The position numbers and the translations under genes are program-made. The notes beneath the pieces were generated by a model. The model was not told the DNA's origin and searched no databases. It saw only the letters and a program-made list of their open reading frames with translations. Positions 17,801 to 25,398 of a stretch of DNA of 64,000 bases are shown here, piece after piece. Each line of letters begins with the position of its first letter. Position 1 is the stretch's first letter. This stretch comes from an uncultured Oscillospiraceae bacterium (GTDB taxonomy: Bacteria > Bacillota > Clostridia > Oscillospirales > Oscillospiraceae). Location of the stretch: NCBI GenBank assembly GCA_947625815.1, contig CANQPU010000004.1, positions 62,001 to 126,000 of the forward strand. Direction: 5' to 3'.

Positions 17801-18335
17801 CGACTACGAAGAGGAGAAGGAGTTCCACACCTACCGGGACGACCAGGAGATCACGCTGGCCGGCGTGATCACCTCCACGCGCACGAAGCCCACGAAAAAC
17901 GGGGGGCTCATGGCTTATGTGGTGGTGGACGACGGCACCGGGGACATGGAGCTGCTTGTCTTCCAGAAGGTGCTGGACGCCTCCGGGGCGTATCTTCGGG
18001 AGGGACAGCTTGTCCGGGTCAAGGCCCGGCTCTCTATCCGGGACGAGAAGGACCCCCAGGCGGTGGTGAGCCTCCTCCGGCCCCTCTCGGACAGCGCCGG
18101 CGCGCAGCCGGCCAGGTCCGACGGCCCAAAAAAGCTCTACGTCAGGCTGAAAAGCCGCGCGTGCCCCGAGTTCGAGCGGATCCGCCTTGTCCTCAATATG
18201 TTCCCCGGGGAACAACAGATGGTCCTCTTCTTTGAGGACTCACAGCGCCGCCAGGGCGCGCCCTGCACCATCCATCCGGCCCTCATCCGGGAGCTTCAGG
18301 AGCTTTTGGGCGAGGAGAACGTGGTGGTAAAATGA
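14868..18335 (+). CDS. dnaE: DNA polymerase III subunit alpha (DnaE)
   Basis: Replicative polymerase catalytic subunit, 1155 aa. The N-terminal PHP domain opens MSFTHLHVHTEYSLLDG with metal-type histidines; polymerase active-site aspartates D395 and D397 sit in MPDIDMDF; GPGRGSAAGS and LYRPGPMDS are family motifs. A helix-hairpin-helix region and an OB fold (ITLAGVITSTRTKPTKNGG) follow. The C-terminal end is that of the DnaE1/DnaE3 type rather than PolC. ATG 14868 is chosen by homology to the family start; GTG 14859 in frame is an alternative. Monocistronic end is marked by a strong terminator. Confidence 0.97.
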   Translation: MSFTHLHVHTEYSLLDGACRIRDIAKKAKELGQTSLAITDHGVMYGAVAFYKECKKEGIKPIIGCEVYVAPRSRFSKEHGEDSVRYHLILLCKDETGYKNLCYMVSMGFVEGFYMKPRIDMELLRAHSEGLIALSACVQGQVPQLLLQDRYDEAKKTALDFLDIFGQGNYYLELQDHGIPEERRAAQGLIRLSGETGIPLVLTNDVHYLERKDAYAQDVLMCIQTGKTVDETNRMKFQGDGLYLKSEEEMRALYPDHPEAADNTAVIADMCHMEFEFGHYHLPRFDVPEGYTAREYLEKQCLEGFAQRYPHSPEVKKQLRYELDMIDRMGFTDYFLIVQDFVMYAKKNGIPVGPGRGSAAGSVVSYCLRITDVDPIKYNLYFERFLNPERVSMPDIDMDFCERRRGEVVDYVKRKYGADRVAQIITFNSLKAKNAVRSVSKALGLTFAEENELAKAIPDDFRITLADAVRVSQQLRDKMAEDPRFEQVIQTALAIEDMPKDSGTHAAGVVITRDPVHTYVPLALSKKDNTIATQYTMTTIEELGLLKMDFLGLRNLTVIDDAVQDIRRKVPDFDIAGIPDDDRETYDMLAAGRTSGVFQLESAGMTGVCVGMRAKSIEDITAVIALYRPGPMDSIPRFLEASVNPDKIRYKHPMLEPILNVTYGCIVYQEQVIEIFRRLAGFSLGQADMIRRAMSKKKMAEIQKERETFIYGDEARGIHGCLKNGIPEDVAGSIYDEITDFANYAFNKAHAVSYAIVAYETAYLKCHYPREYMAALMSSVLGYAEKVAEYTAECASLGIKLLPPDINRSCNRFTVEGENIRYGLVAVKNIGSKFIENVMAEREASGDFTSFTDFCERMFGGEMNRRALESLIRAGAFDSMGVKRRQLMEVVGLTLDTIGSARRRNVEGQMDLFGASAAEAGDGTIPAIPLPDVEEYSQAELMAMEREVTGLYLSGHPMDGYRDVAKRLGAVSIGAIMADYEEEKEFHTYRDDQEITLAGVITSTRTKPTKNGGLMAYVVVDDGTGDMELLVFQKVLDASGAYLREGQLVRVKARLSIRDEKDPQAVVSLLRPLSDSAGAQPARSDGPKKLYVRLKSRACPEFERIRLVLNMFPGEQQMVLFFEDSQRRQGAPCTIHPALIRELQELLGEENVVVK

Positions 18336-18398
18336 TCTCCGCCGGATAGACCGCCGGGGGCTTTTCGCGTGAAAAATGCCCAGGGATCTCCGCGCCGC

Positions 18399-18426
18399 GC
18401 GGGCCGCCCGAGGGCGGCCCGCTTTT
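18399..18426 (+). terminator. Intrinsic terminator after dnaE
   Basis: GCGGGCCGCC (18399-18408) pairs with GGCGGCCCGC (18413-18422), loop CGAG, followed by TTTT. Confidence 0.85.
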
Positions 18427-18451
18427 CGGTTCGGCCGGTATCGCCGGCCCC

Positions 18452-19636
18452 TTACGCGATCTGGACGATGACCAGGTGCGCGGAGACGGGGGCGGCTCCG
18501 CCGGCGGTCGGGGTGATGGTGAGAGACGAGGGGTTGGCGGCGGGGTTGCGGACGGAAACGGTGTCGCCCGCCTCGAGCGTCTGGAGGCTCATGCCCACGA
18601 TCTGATCGGAGCCGCCGGCACGCCCGACAAGGGAGGAGGGGACCTCCGTCCCGTTGACTGCCAGGACGAGCTGGCCGGCCTGGGTGACGCTGACCTGAAA
18701 GACCACCAGATAGGTGCCCGCGTTCGTCACGCTGAAGGTGGTGTCGTTGACGGCCGTCACGCCGCCGGCGGCAGGCCCCGCGTTGGGGAACTCCACGTCG
18801 CCGCCCGGGGCCACGGGATCGGCATTGTCGGGCGGCATCAGAGCGTAGAAATCGCCGTAGCTGGCCACGGGACCCGCCGGGCCGGCAGGTCCCTGGGGAC
18901 CGGTGGCCCCGGTGGCGCCGGTGGCTCCCGTGGCTCCCGTGGGACCGGCAGGACCCTGGGGACCCGCGGGCCCCTGAGGCCCGACAGCGCCGGTAGCGCC
19001 CGCCGGGCCCGGATCGCCCTGCGGCCCCTGAGGACCGGCAGGACCCTGAGGACCAGTGGCTCCGGTCGCTCCCGCGGCACCCGTGGCGCCCTGGGGGATC
19101 ACAAAGTTCAGGATGGCGTCGGTGTCGGTGCCGGTGTTGGTGACGCTGGCCGCGCTGCCCGGCGCGCCCGTGGTGACGGTGCCGATCTCAATGGTGGCCG
19201 CTGTGCCCGCCGGGCCGGCAGGTCCCTGGGGACCGGTGGCTCCGGTGGCCCCGGTGGCTCCCGTGGCTCCCGTGGGACCGGCAGGCCCCTGAGGACCGGC
19301 AGGGCCCTGAGGACCGACAGCGCCGGTTGCGCCCGCCGGGCCCGGATCGCCCTGCGGCCCCTGAGGACCGGCAGGACCTTGAGGCCCGACAGCGCCCGTA
19401 GCGCCGGTTGCGCCCGTGGGACCGATCGGCCCCTGGGGGCCGACAGGCCCGGTCTCGCCCTGAGGGCCCTGAGGACCGCGGGGACCTACGGGACCCTGGG
19501 GGCCGGGAATGCCCTGGGGGCCTCTGGGGCCGGGGCAGGGCACAGTCGTTCCGCCGCAGTTTATGATATTTCCGCCGCAGCCGCAGGGGGTGCCATCGAC
19601 GGGGTCGTTTGTGTCATTGCAATTCGGTGTTCTCAT
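18452..19636 (-). CDS. Collagen-like repeat surface protein with C-terminal BclA/C1q-like domain
   Basis: A 394-residue protein with three parts. Residues 1-34 are a Cys/Asn-rich leader ([13 protein letters not shown]) without a clear signal peptide. About 35-268 are Gly-X-Y collagen repeats rich in GPQ, GPA and GAT, interrupted once by a non-collagen stretch ([18 protein letters not shown], then LNFVIPQG). The last 125 residues form a beta-rich globular domain ([24 protein letters not shown]) like the BclA C-terminal/C1q-TNF fold. The collagen part contains a near-exact internal duplication of about 62 residues. By analogy with BclA it may form trimeric filaments on the spore or cell surface; this is inference. 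ATG 19636 follows AGGAGG. Confidence 0.85.
   Translation of the reverse strand: MRTPNCNDTNDPVDGTPCGCGGNIINCGGTTVPCPGPRGPQGIPGPQGPVGPRGPQGPQGETGPVGPQGPIGPTGATGATGAVGPQGPAGPQGPQGDPGPAGATGAVGPQGPAGPQGPAGPTGATGATGATGATGPQGPAGPAGTAATIEIGTVTTGAPGSAASVTNTGTDTDAILNFVIPQGATGAAGATGATGPQGPAGPQGPQGDPGPAGATGAVGPQGPAGPQGPAGPTGATGATGATGATGPQGPAGPAGPVASYGDFYALMPPDNADPVAPGGDVEFPNAGPAAGGVTAVNDTTFSVTNAGTYLVVFQVSVTQAGQLVLAVNGTEVPSSLVGRAGGSDQIVGMSLQTLEAGDTVSVRNPAANPSSLTITPTAGGAAPVSAHLVIVQIA
18870..19400. repeat. Internal DNA repeats encoding Gly-X-Y units
   Basis: GC-rich tandem 9-bp and 18-bp units encode the collagen-like region. Two blocks, roughly 18875-19070 and 19205-19395, are near-identical copies separated by the sequence for the [10 protein letters not shown] interruption. 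Such arrays are prone to slippage and length variation. Confidence 0.8.
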
Positions 19637-19670
19637 CCAAATCCTCCTGGGCTCATAATGAGCCTACACC

Positions 19671-19700
19671 ATCATATGCGGTTTGGACAGTAAGTGTCAA
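19671..19700 (-). promoter_or_regulatory. Promoter of the collagen-like gene, with a sporulation-type -10 overlap
   Basis: Minus strand TTGACA (19700-19695), 18-bp spacer, TATGAT (19676-19671). The overlapping CATATGAT matches the CATANNNT -10 of mother-cell sigma factors, with an AC about 17 bp upstream as in sigma-K promoters. Which sigma is used cannot be decided from sequence. Confidence 0.45.
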
Positions 19701-19755
19701 AGGATACGGCCGCGGTGGGAAATTTTAATTTTCGGTAAAAAGGGCAAAATTTTAG

Positions 19756-19784
19756 TTGAATCGCCCGGGGAGAGATGGTAAAAT
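19756..19784 (+). promoter_or_regulatory. Promoter of the P-loop protein/DtxR genes
   Basis: TTGAAT (19756-19761), 17-bp spacer, TAAAAT (19779-19784), 34 bp before the ATG at 19819. Confidence 0.65.
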
Positions 19785-19818
19785 AGAGGTACACCCAAAA
19801 TTGAAAGGAGTGTTCCCC

Positions 19819-20229
19819 ATGGTTAAGGTCATTATGGGACTAAAGGGTCACGGAAAAACAAAACAGCTCATCGAGCTGGTTCGCCGCGCGTCGGATGAGG
19901 AGCATGGAAACGTGGTTTGCATCGAGAAGGACGAGGCGCTTCGGTACGACATCCCCATGAGCGTCAGGCTCATCAAGCTTTCGGATTACAAGCTCTCCGG
20001 CTATACCGCTCTCAAGGGCTTCCTCTGCGGGCTCTGCGCCGGGAATTACGATATCACCCACATTTTCATTGACGGCCTTTTCAAGCTGGCCGGCACCGAC
20101 TCCCTCAACGAGGCCGAGGAGTTCCTTGACTGGTGCGACACCTTTTCCGTCCGTGAGGACGTGAAATTCACCATGACCATCAGCGCCGACGAGGCCGCCG
20201 CCACCGACGGCATCAAGAAATATTTCTGA
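19819..20229 (+). CDS. Small P-loop ATP-binding protein of unknown function
   Basis: A 136-residue soluble protein. MVKVIMGLKGHGKTKQLIEL holds a Walker A motif (GLKGHGKT, residues 7-14), and HIFIDGLFKL may be the Walker B strand. Similar short proteins in Clostridia are sometimes labelled twitching-motility ATPases, but the lengthy PilT domains are absent, so that name is not adopted. Its own promoter and the AAAGGAG ribosome binding site fix the ATG at 19819; a longer frame from 19756 would run over the promoter. It lies 30 bp before a DtxR-type regulator gene and may be cotranscribed. Confidence 0.75.
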   Translation: MVKVIMGLKGHGKTKQLIELVRRASDEEHGNVVCIEKDEALRYDIPMSVRLIKLSDYKLSGYTALKGFLCGLCAGNYDITHIFIDGLFKLAGTDSLNEAEEFLDWCDTFSVREDVKFTMTISADEAAATDGIKKYF

Positions 20230-20259
20230 GCCGCGCGGGAACGGCCATACAGCGAGGAG

Positions 20260-20640
20260 GTGGAGACGCTGGAGATCCATGAATCGGGCGAGGATTACCT
20301 TGAGACGATACTGCTGCTGGAAAACCGTGTGGGCTATGTGCGCTCCATCGACATCGCCACCCAGATGGGCTACTCAAAGCCCACCATCTCCATTGCCATG
20401 CGCCGCCTCCGGGAGAGCGGCTATATCGACGTGGATGAGCGCCGGGATATCCGCCTGACCGCCCTGGGCCGGGAGGTGGCCGAGCGCATCTATGAGCGCC
20501 ACGTCACGCTCACCGGCGTGCTGGAGGCCCTGGGGGTCGATCCCGAGACCGCCGATCACGAGGCCTGCAAGATCGAGCACGACATCAGCGCGGATACGTT
20601 CTCAAAGATCCGTCAATACTACAACGAACACATAAAATAA
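20260..20640 (+). CDS. DtxR/MntR-family metal-dependent regulator
   Basis: Winged-helix repressor, 126 aa, with the DtxR-family opening IHESGEDYLETILLLENRVGYVRSIDIATQMGYSKPTISIAMRRL recognition region and a dimerisation part containing HDISADTFSKI. Metal ligands expected in the family are plausible at Glu/His residues (E-H near TADHEACKIEHD). It likely controls manganese or iron transport genes, none of which are in the window. Start is uncertain: GTG 20260 abuts the AGGAGG (20255-20260); a CTG at 20269 has better spacing. Length is shorter than full DtxR (no SH3-like domain), as in MntR. Confidence 0.85.
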   Translation: METLEIHESGEDYLETILLLENRVGYVRSIDIATQMGYSKPTISIAMRRLRESGYIDVDERRDIRLTALGREVAERIYERHVTLTGVLEALGVDPETADHEACKIEHDISADTFSKIRQYYNEHIK

Positions 20641-20658
20641 GACCATCCGGCACAAAAA

Positions 20659-20686
20659 GGGATAAACATACGTTTATCCCTTTTTT
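20659..20686 (+). terminator. Intrinsic terminator after the DtxR-type gene
   Basis: GGGATAAAC (20659-20667) and GTTTATCCC (20672-20680) with loop ATAC, then TTTTTT. A-run upstream makes it potentially bidirectional. Confidence 0.92.
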
Positions 20687-20714
20687 AAAGCTCAAAGAAA
20701 GTTGAGGATCACCT

Positions 20715-21605
20715 ATGATAAAAAGAACAGCCCTCGTCACCGTGGTGGGCCGGCCCAATGTGGGAAAATCCACTCTTGTCAACGCCATGGTGGGGGAGAA
20801 GATCTCCATCGTGACGCCCAAGCCCCAGACCACCCGCAACCGCATCTTCGGCGTGGCGGAGCGGGGGGAGACGCAGCTCGTCTTCGCCGACACTCCGGGC
20901 TTCCACAAGGCCCGCACGAAGCTTGGCGATTACATGGTGAAGGTAGTGGAGGAGTCCGTGGAGGACGATGTGGACGCGGTCTGCCTGGTGGTGGAGCCCA
21001 AGGCCAACATCGGCCGGCAGGAGGAGGGGCTGATCGCGAAGATCCATGAGAGCGGCGCGCCGGCGGTGCTGGTCATCAATAAGATCGACACCGTGGAAAA
21101 GGCCGGACTGCTGCCCGTTATCGCGCTGTATGCCAAAGCCCACGAGTGGAGGGCCGTGATCCCCGTCTCGGCCCGGAGGGGAGAGGGGCTGGATATCCTC
21201 TTCGACGAGCTTGAAAAATTTGCCAAGGAGGATCAGCAGCTTTTCCCGGAGGATATGATCACCGACCAGACCACCCGGCAGATGTGCGCGGAGATCCTCC
21301 GCGAGAAGCTCCTGCTCCATCTCCAGTCCGAGGTGCCTCACGGCACGGCGGTGGAGATCACCGCCTTCAAAGAGCGGGAGGACGGGGTGACGGAGATTAC
21401 AGCCGTCATCTATTGCGAACGGGAGAGCCACAAGGGCATCATCATCGGGAAAAACGGCGAAATGCTCAAGACCGTCGGCGAGGCCGCGCGGCACGATATG
21501 GAGAAGCTGCTGGAGAGCCGGGTGTATCTGAACACCTGGGTGAAGGTCAAGGAGAACTGGCGGGATTCTGGGGCCAATCTCAAGACCTTCGGCTACACGG
21601 AATGA
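20715..21605 (+). CDS. era: GTPase Era
   Basis: Essential GTPase assisting 30S assembly by binding 16S rRNA. The 296 residues have the normal layout: P-loop GRPNVGKS at 12-19, switch region KPQTTRNR, DTPG, NKID, and a C-terminal KH domain (ERESHKGIIIGKNGEMLKTVGEAARHDMEKLL). It starts the conserved era-yqzL-recO run. Confidence 0.98.
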   Translation: MIKRTALVTVVGRPNVGKSTLVNAMVGEKISIVTPKPQTTRNRIFGVAERGETQLVFADTPGFHKARTKLGDYMVKVVEESVEDDVDAVCLVVEPKANIGRQEEGLIAKIHESGAPAVLVINKIDTVEKAGLLPVIALYAKAHEWRAVIPVSARRGEGLDILFDELEKFAKEDQQLFPEDMITDQTTRQMCAEILREKLLLHLQSEVPHGTAVEITAFKEREDGVTEITAVIYCERESHKGIIIGKNGEMLKTVGEAARHDMEKLLESRVYLNTWVKVKENWRDSGANLKTFGYTE

Positions 21606-21688
21606 GCTCAGAAAAAAATTACCTCTCATATTCCCCCGGGGAGCGCAGAAAATAAAACTGCGGCGGGGAGATAAGAGAGGACATTCGA

Positions 21689-21796
21689 ATGGATACAGAC
21701 GGACTGTGGCGGTTATTCTGGGCTACGGGGGATATACGCGTATTCCTTGTATCCCGGGAGCTTGAAAGAGAGAGAGAGGAAGACCGGACGGCGTAA
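21689..21796 (+). CDS. YqzL-like small protein between era and recO
   Basis: A 35-residue ORF with ATG at 21689, stop at 21794-21796 and AGAGAGG eight bases upstream. It reads MDTDGLWRLFWATGDIRVFL and then VSRELEREREEDRTA. Bacillus subtilis yqzL occupies the same position, and its family has a short pattern of Trp-x2-Phe, a Thr-Gly pair and a Leu-x-Lys-Glu-Leu-like end, which this matches. Function is unknown. The assignment rests on synteny and this weak pattern. Confidence 0.7.
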   Translation: MDTDGLWRLFWATGDIRVFLVSRELEREREEDRTA

Positions 21797-21815
21797 GCGC
21801 CGTCCGGAGCCCGAA

Positions 21816-22559
21816 ATGTACATAACGACGCTTGGCCTGGTGCTCCGGGAAACTGAATACAAGGAATCCAGCCGTATCCTGACGGTCCTCTCCGCGTCCA
21901 ACGGGAAGATCACCGTGAGGGCCCAGGGGGCGAAGCGGAAGGGCAGCCGGATCGCCGCCGCCACACAGCTCCTGACCCTCTCGGAGATGACGCTTTTTGA
22001 GAACCGGGACCGCTATACGTTGACGGAGGCGAGGAGCCTGGAGCAATTCGCGGGCCTTCGGGAGGACGTGGGCAAGCTGGCGCTGGGGTCCTATTTTGCC
22101 GAGGCGCTGGAGAGCCTTTCCGATGAGGACGCGCCCAATCCGGAGCTTCTGTCCCTGGGCCTCAACGCCCTTTACGCCCTCTCCAATTCCCTCAATTCCA
22201 ACGCCGTCATCAAGGCGGCTTTTGAGCTGAGGCTCGCGTGCCTGGCGGGCTTTGAGCCCGTGCTGTCCCATTGCGGCGTCTGTGGCCGGACGTCGCCCGC
22301 CGCGCCGGTCCTGGCGCTGGAGGGGGGGACGGTCTACTGCGCCGCCTGCCGCCCCGAGGGGGCGGGGGAGTGCCTGTCCCTTTCTCCCGGGACGATGGAC
22401 GCCCTGCGCCACATCGTCTCCGTTGACCCCAGGAAGCTCTATTCCTTCCGCGTGGGGAGCGCCACGGAGAAGCAGCTGGCCAGGGTCTGCGAGGCGTATT
22501 TTCTGACCCAGCTGGGCCGGGGCTTCGGCTCGCTGGACTTTTACCGCAGTGTGAAATGA
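21816..22559 (+). CDS. recO: DNA repair protein RecO
   Basis: Recombination mediator that helps RecA loading in the RecFOR pathway. The 247-residue protein starts MYITTLGLVLRETEYKESSRIL, the N-terminal OB fold, and has a C-terminal zinc motif: SHCGVCGRT then YCAACRPEG, i.e. CxxC...CxxC. ATG 21816 lies 20 bp after the YqzL-like stop; an in-frame upstream ATG at 21747 overlaps that small gene and is rejected. Nine bases separate it from the larA homologue. Confidence 0.95.
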   Translation: MYITTLGLVLRETEYKESSRILTVLSASNGKITVRAQGAKRKGSRIAAATQLLTLSEMTLFENRDRYTLTEARSLEQFAGLREDVGKLALGSYFAEALESLSDEDAPNPELLSLGLNALYALSNSLNSNAVIKAAFELRLACLAGFEPVLSHCGVCGRTSPAAPVLALEGGTVYCAACRPEGAGECLSLSPGTMDALRHIVSVDPRKLYSFRVGSATEKQLARVCEAYFLTQLGRGFGSLDFYRSVK

Positions 22560-22568
22560 GGAGATCTT

Positions 22569-23822
22569 ATGGAATTTGAACTTGGATTCGGCCGCGGCGT
22601 GCAGAAGGTAACGGTGCCGGATAAGAATTTGGCGGATGTGCTGACGCAAAACCGGGTGAGCGTGGGACTCACCGGCGAAGCGGAGGTCAGAAGGGCCCTG
22701 CGCAGCCCCATCGGCACGCCGGAGCTCCGAAAGATCGTCAGGCCCGGGGAAAAGATCGCCATCGTCACCAGCGATATCACCCGCCCCATGCCGTCCCGTC
22801 AGGTACTCCCGGCCATACTGGAGGAGCTGGAGCAGGCCGGGGCGGACATGAAGGACGTGACCGTGGTGTTCGGCCTGGGGATCCACCGGCACCAGACGGA
22901 GGAGGAGATGCGGCGGCTCGTGGGCGACCGGGTCTATGAGACGGTCAGATGCGTTGACTCCGACGTCCGTGACTGCGTACATATGGGGACGACGAGCCGC
23001 GGCACGCCGGTGGACATCTTCCGCCCCGTGGCGGAGGCGGACCGGCGCATCCTGCTCGGGAACATCGAGTACCACTACTTCGCCGGGTATTCAGGCGGGG
23101 CAAAGGCCCTGATGCCGGGGGTGTCCACCCGCGCCGCCATCCAGGCCAACCACGCGAGGATGGTGGAGGAGACGAGCCGGGCGGGGAACCTGGACACCAA
23201 CGCCCTCCGGGCCGATATCGAGGAGGCCGGACGGATTTGCGGGGCGGACTTCATCCTCAACGTGGTCCTCAGCGAGCAAAAGGAGATCCTCCGGGCCGTG
23301 GCCGGGGACCTGGTGGAGGCCCACCGGGCCGGATGCGCCTTCCTCGATACGCTCTACCGCAGGAGGATCAGGGAGCGCGCGGACATCGTCATCACCTCTC
23401 AGGGCGGCGCGCCGAAGGACCTGAACCTCTATCAGACCCAGAAGGCGCTGGACAACGCCAAGCACGCCGTGAAAAAGGGCGGCACCATCATCGTGGTCGG
23501 CTCCTGCCGGGAGGGCTTTGGCGAGAGCGTCTTTGAGGAGTGGATCGCGGCCGCGCCCGACGCCCGCAGTCTGATCGACCGGGTGCGACGGGACTTCCGG
23601 CTTGGCGGCCACAAGGCCGCGGCCATCGCGATGGTGCTGGAAAACGCGGATATCGTGCTGGTGTCCGAAATGCCCGAGGAGACGGTCCGCGCGGCCTTCC
23701 TGACGCCGGCGGCCTCCGCCCAGGAGGCCCTGGACGCGGCCCTGGCCAAATACGGCCCCGACGCCACCGTCATCGTCATGCCCCACGGCGGCTCCACCCT
23801 GCCGGAGGCCGAACAATCGTGA
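22569..23822 (+). CDS. LarA-family nickel-dependent racemase homologue
   Basis: A 417-residue protein of the LarA family, whose founder interconverts L- and D-lactate with a covalently bound nickel-pincer nucleotide; homologues act on other 2-hydroxyacids. Visible signatures are SDITRP at 68-73, GIHRH at 104-108, and HYFAGYSGGAKALMPG with K179 as the expected cofactor-bearing lysine and nearby histidine H169. None of the cofactor genes larB, larC or larE lies in the window. GAGGAG precedes ATG 22569, and a strong terminator follows, so it is the last gene of the recO unit. Substrate is undetermined. Confidence 0.88.
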   Translation: MEFELGFGRGVQKVTVPDKNLADVLTQNRVSVGLTGEAEVRRALRSPIGTPELRKIVRPGEKIAIVTSDITRPMPSRQVLPAILEELEQAGADMKDVTVVFGLGIHRHQTEEEMRRLVGDRVYETVRCVDSDVRDCVHMGTTSRGTPVDIFRPVAEADRRILLGNIEYHYFAGYSGGAKALMPGVSTRAAIQANHARMVEETSRAGNLDTNALRADIEEAGRICGADFILNVVLSEQKEILRAVAGDLVEAHRAGCAFLDTLYRRRIRERADIVITSQGGAPKDLNLYQTQKALDNAKHAVKKGGTIIVVGSCREGFGESVFEEWIAAAPDARSLIDRVRRDFRLGGHKAAAIAMVLENADIVLVSEMPEETVRAAFLTPAASAQEALDAALAKYGPDATVIVMPHGGSTLPEAEQS

Positions 23823-23827
23823 AACGG

Positions 23828-23871
23828 ATCCCCGCCTGTCCGCAGTCTACCGCGGACAGGCGGGGATTTTT
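23828..23871 (+). terminator. Strong terminator between larA homologue and psd
   Basis: A 16-bp perfect stem: ATCCCCGCCTGTCCGC (23828-23843) with GCGGACAGGCGGGGAT (23852-23867), followed by TTTT. It ends four bases before the convergent psd stop codon. Confidence 0.92.
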
Positions 23872-23874
23872 CTG

Positions 23875-24711
23875 TTATTCGCCGCCGGGACCGGCGGGGA
23901 GGAGGGAGCGGCCGATCCGCTGGCCGTATCTCACCGGCGTCTCCACGCCGTCCCGCGTATTTCTTATGTAAACCTCATCCACCGCCGCGGCGTTTTCCCG
24001 CAGGAGCACGATGACGGTGCTCCCGCCGTAGAGGAAACAGCCCTTCTCCTGGCCGCGCCGGACCCTTCCGGGGCCATGGAGGTTCCTGATCCGGCCGACC
24101 AGCAGGGCCCCCACCTCCATCTGGACGAGCTTCCCGAAGCTTTCCGAGTCGATGACCGTGTATTCCCGGGTATTCCGGATGAACACGGGCACGCTCTCAA
24201 GGGCGACGGGCCGCACGGTATGGAGGACGCCGGGGATGTGGACGGTCCGGCCCTGCGCGCCGGAGTCCACGTAGCAGTAGCGGTGGTAATTGTCCACGCA
24301 CAGCCGAAAAACAAGGGCGAGCCCGCCCTCCAGCTCCCGGCAGATCTCGTCCGAGGCCAAAAGGGAGGAGAGGGTGTAGGCCGACTGCTTCACCGGCAAG
24401 ACCGTGTCCCTGTGGAGTGTATAGACCGACAAAAGCCCGTCGCAGGGGGAGATGAGGGCCTCCGGGGCCATATCGACCGGCCGCAGACCGGGCTTTATCC
24501 TCCGGCAGAAGCAGTCGTTGAAGCAGGTAAAGCCGTCGGATTCGTATTCCGAGAGATCAATACCGTTCCTCCGGACAAAGGGGCCTATCAGGAGCCTGGA
24601 GGCGCGGGTATCCAGAAATCCGCCGGCCAGGCGCGAAACGCCGGGACGTGTGAGAGCTTTGAGCATCACGCGCCCCGGCGCCGTTTTATAGAGAAAGTCC
24701 AGAACGCTCAT
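23875..24711 (-). CDS. psd: Phosphatidylserine decarboxylase
   Basis: Makes phosphatidylethanolamine from phosphatidylserine at the membrane. The 278-residue proenzyme carries GGST at 229-232 in FLYGGSTVIVLL, the site where self-cleavage creates the pyruvoyl cofactor from Ser231 (the family motif is usually LGST). Conserved FNDCFCRRIKPGLRP, SPCDG and DNYHRYCYVDSG are present. Its start overlaps the end of pssA by 4 bp. It is the last gene in a four-gene phospholipid operon. Confidence 0.95.
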   Translation of the reverse strand: MSVLDFLYKTAPGRVMLKALTRPGVSRLAGGFLDTRASRLLIGPFVRRNGIDLSEYESDGFTCFNDCFCRRIKPGLRPVDMAPEALISPCDGLLSVYTLHRDTVLPVKQSAYTLSSLLASDEICRELEGGLALVFRLCVDNYHRYCYVDSGAQGRTVHIPGVLHTVRPVALESVPVFIRNTREYTVIDSESFGKLVQMEVGALLVGRIRNLHGPGRVRRGQEKGCFLYGGSTVIVLLRENAAAVDEVYIRNTRDGVETPVRYGQRIGRSLLPAGPGGE

Positions 24712-25397
24712 TTGAGGAGCCTCCCCAACAGCATGAGGGCAAATTCCACGGCGCCGATGCCGACCATCAGGAGGATCCCCTTAAGACCGGGCTTTTTGAT
24801 CTGGACGGGCACCAGAAAGGCAATGCCGCAGATCACCGCCGTGCCGAAATAGACAAAGGTCACGTCGGAGGGGATTATGTACTGGAGGAGCTGGATGAAG
24901 GGGAAGATGATGGAGACGGTGGTGACGGGCATCCCCAGATAGTATTTCCGGGCGCCGTCCTCCGTCTTTTGCCGCTCCTCCTCGGTGACGTTGAAGTAGG
25001 CGAGCCGTATGAGGGCCGCAAGGGAATAAAGAATGAGGATGGCGACAAGAGCGGCGTCAAGAAGGATGAATACCGCGTGGGAGCTGTTGGCGCCGACCCA
25101 GTACATGATGGGCGACCAGCGCAGCATGGCGACACCGATCGCCACGGGCAGGACGCCGAAGGCCACCAGGTCCGAGAGGGAGTCGATCTGGATGCCGAAG
25201 GCTCTCTCTGCGTCGGACCGGTCCTTTTTCCGGCGCGCCACCTTGCCGTCAAAGGCGTCGCACAGGCCGCACAGGAGCAGGAAAAAGGTGCCGATGTAGG
25301 GGTGCCCCGGCCCGGCCAGGGAGACGATAATGCCGGTGCAGGCGGAAAGCAGGCTCAGATACGTGAGCAGCACGGTGTAATCATAAAATCCGATCAT
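24708..25397 (-). CDS. pssA: CDP-diacylglycerol--serine O-phosphatidyltransferase
   Basis: Integral membrane enzyme making phosphatidylserine from CDP-diacylglycerol and serine. The CDP-alcohol phosphotransferase motif D47-x2-D50-G51-x2-A-R, with G68, D72 and D76, is complete (CDAFDGKVARR...IDSLSD). The 229 residues with about seven hydrophobic segments match the Bacillus-type PssA. Coupled to psd by a 4-bp overlap and one base after the flippase-like gene stop, so the pair forms a PE-synthesis unit. Confidence 0.94.
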   Translation of the reverse strand: MIGFYDYTVLLTYLSLLSACTGIIVSLAGPGHPYIGTFFLLLCGLCDAFDGKVARRKKDRSDAERAFGIQIDSLSDLVAFGVLPVAIGVAMLRWSPIMYWVGANSSHAVFILLDAALVAILILYSLAALIRLAYFNVTEEERQKTEDGARKYYLGMPVTTVSIIFPFIQLLQYIIPSDVTFVYFGTAVICGIAFLVPVQIKKPGLKGILLMVGIGAVEFALMLLGRLLK

Positions 25398-25398
25398 G

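Noticed and set aside
14448-18215. A 1255-codon open frame on the minus strand opposite dnaE
   Set aside because: It is antisense to the clear DnaE coding frame; long antisense frames are common in GC-rich genes with biased third positions, and its translation is low-complexity His/Gly/Asp-rich with no domain.
18870-19400. A CRISPR-like array of short repeats
   Set aside because: The repeats are in frame and encode Gly-X-Y collagen-like units, without unique spacers of equal length.
19819-20229. Annotation as twitching motility ATPase PilT
   Set aside because: Only a Walker A-like motif is shared; at 136 residues it lacks the PilT domains, and no pilus genes are near.
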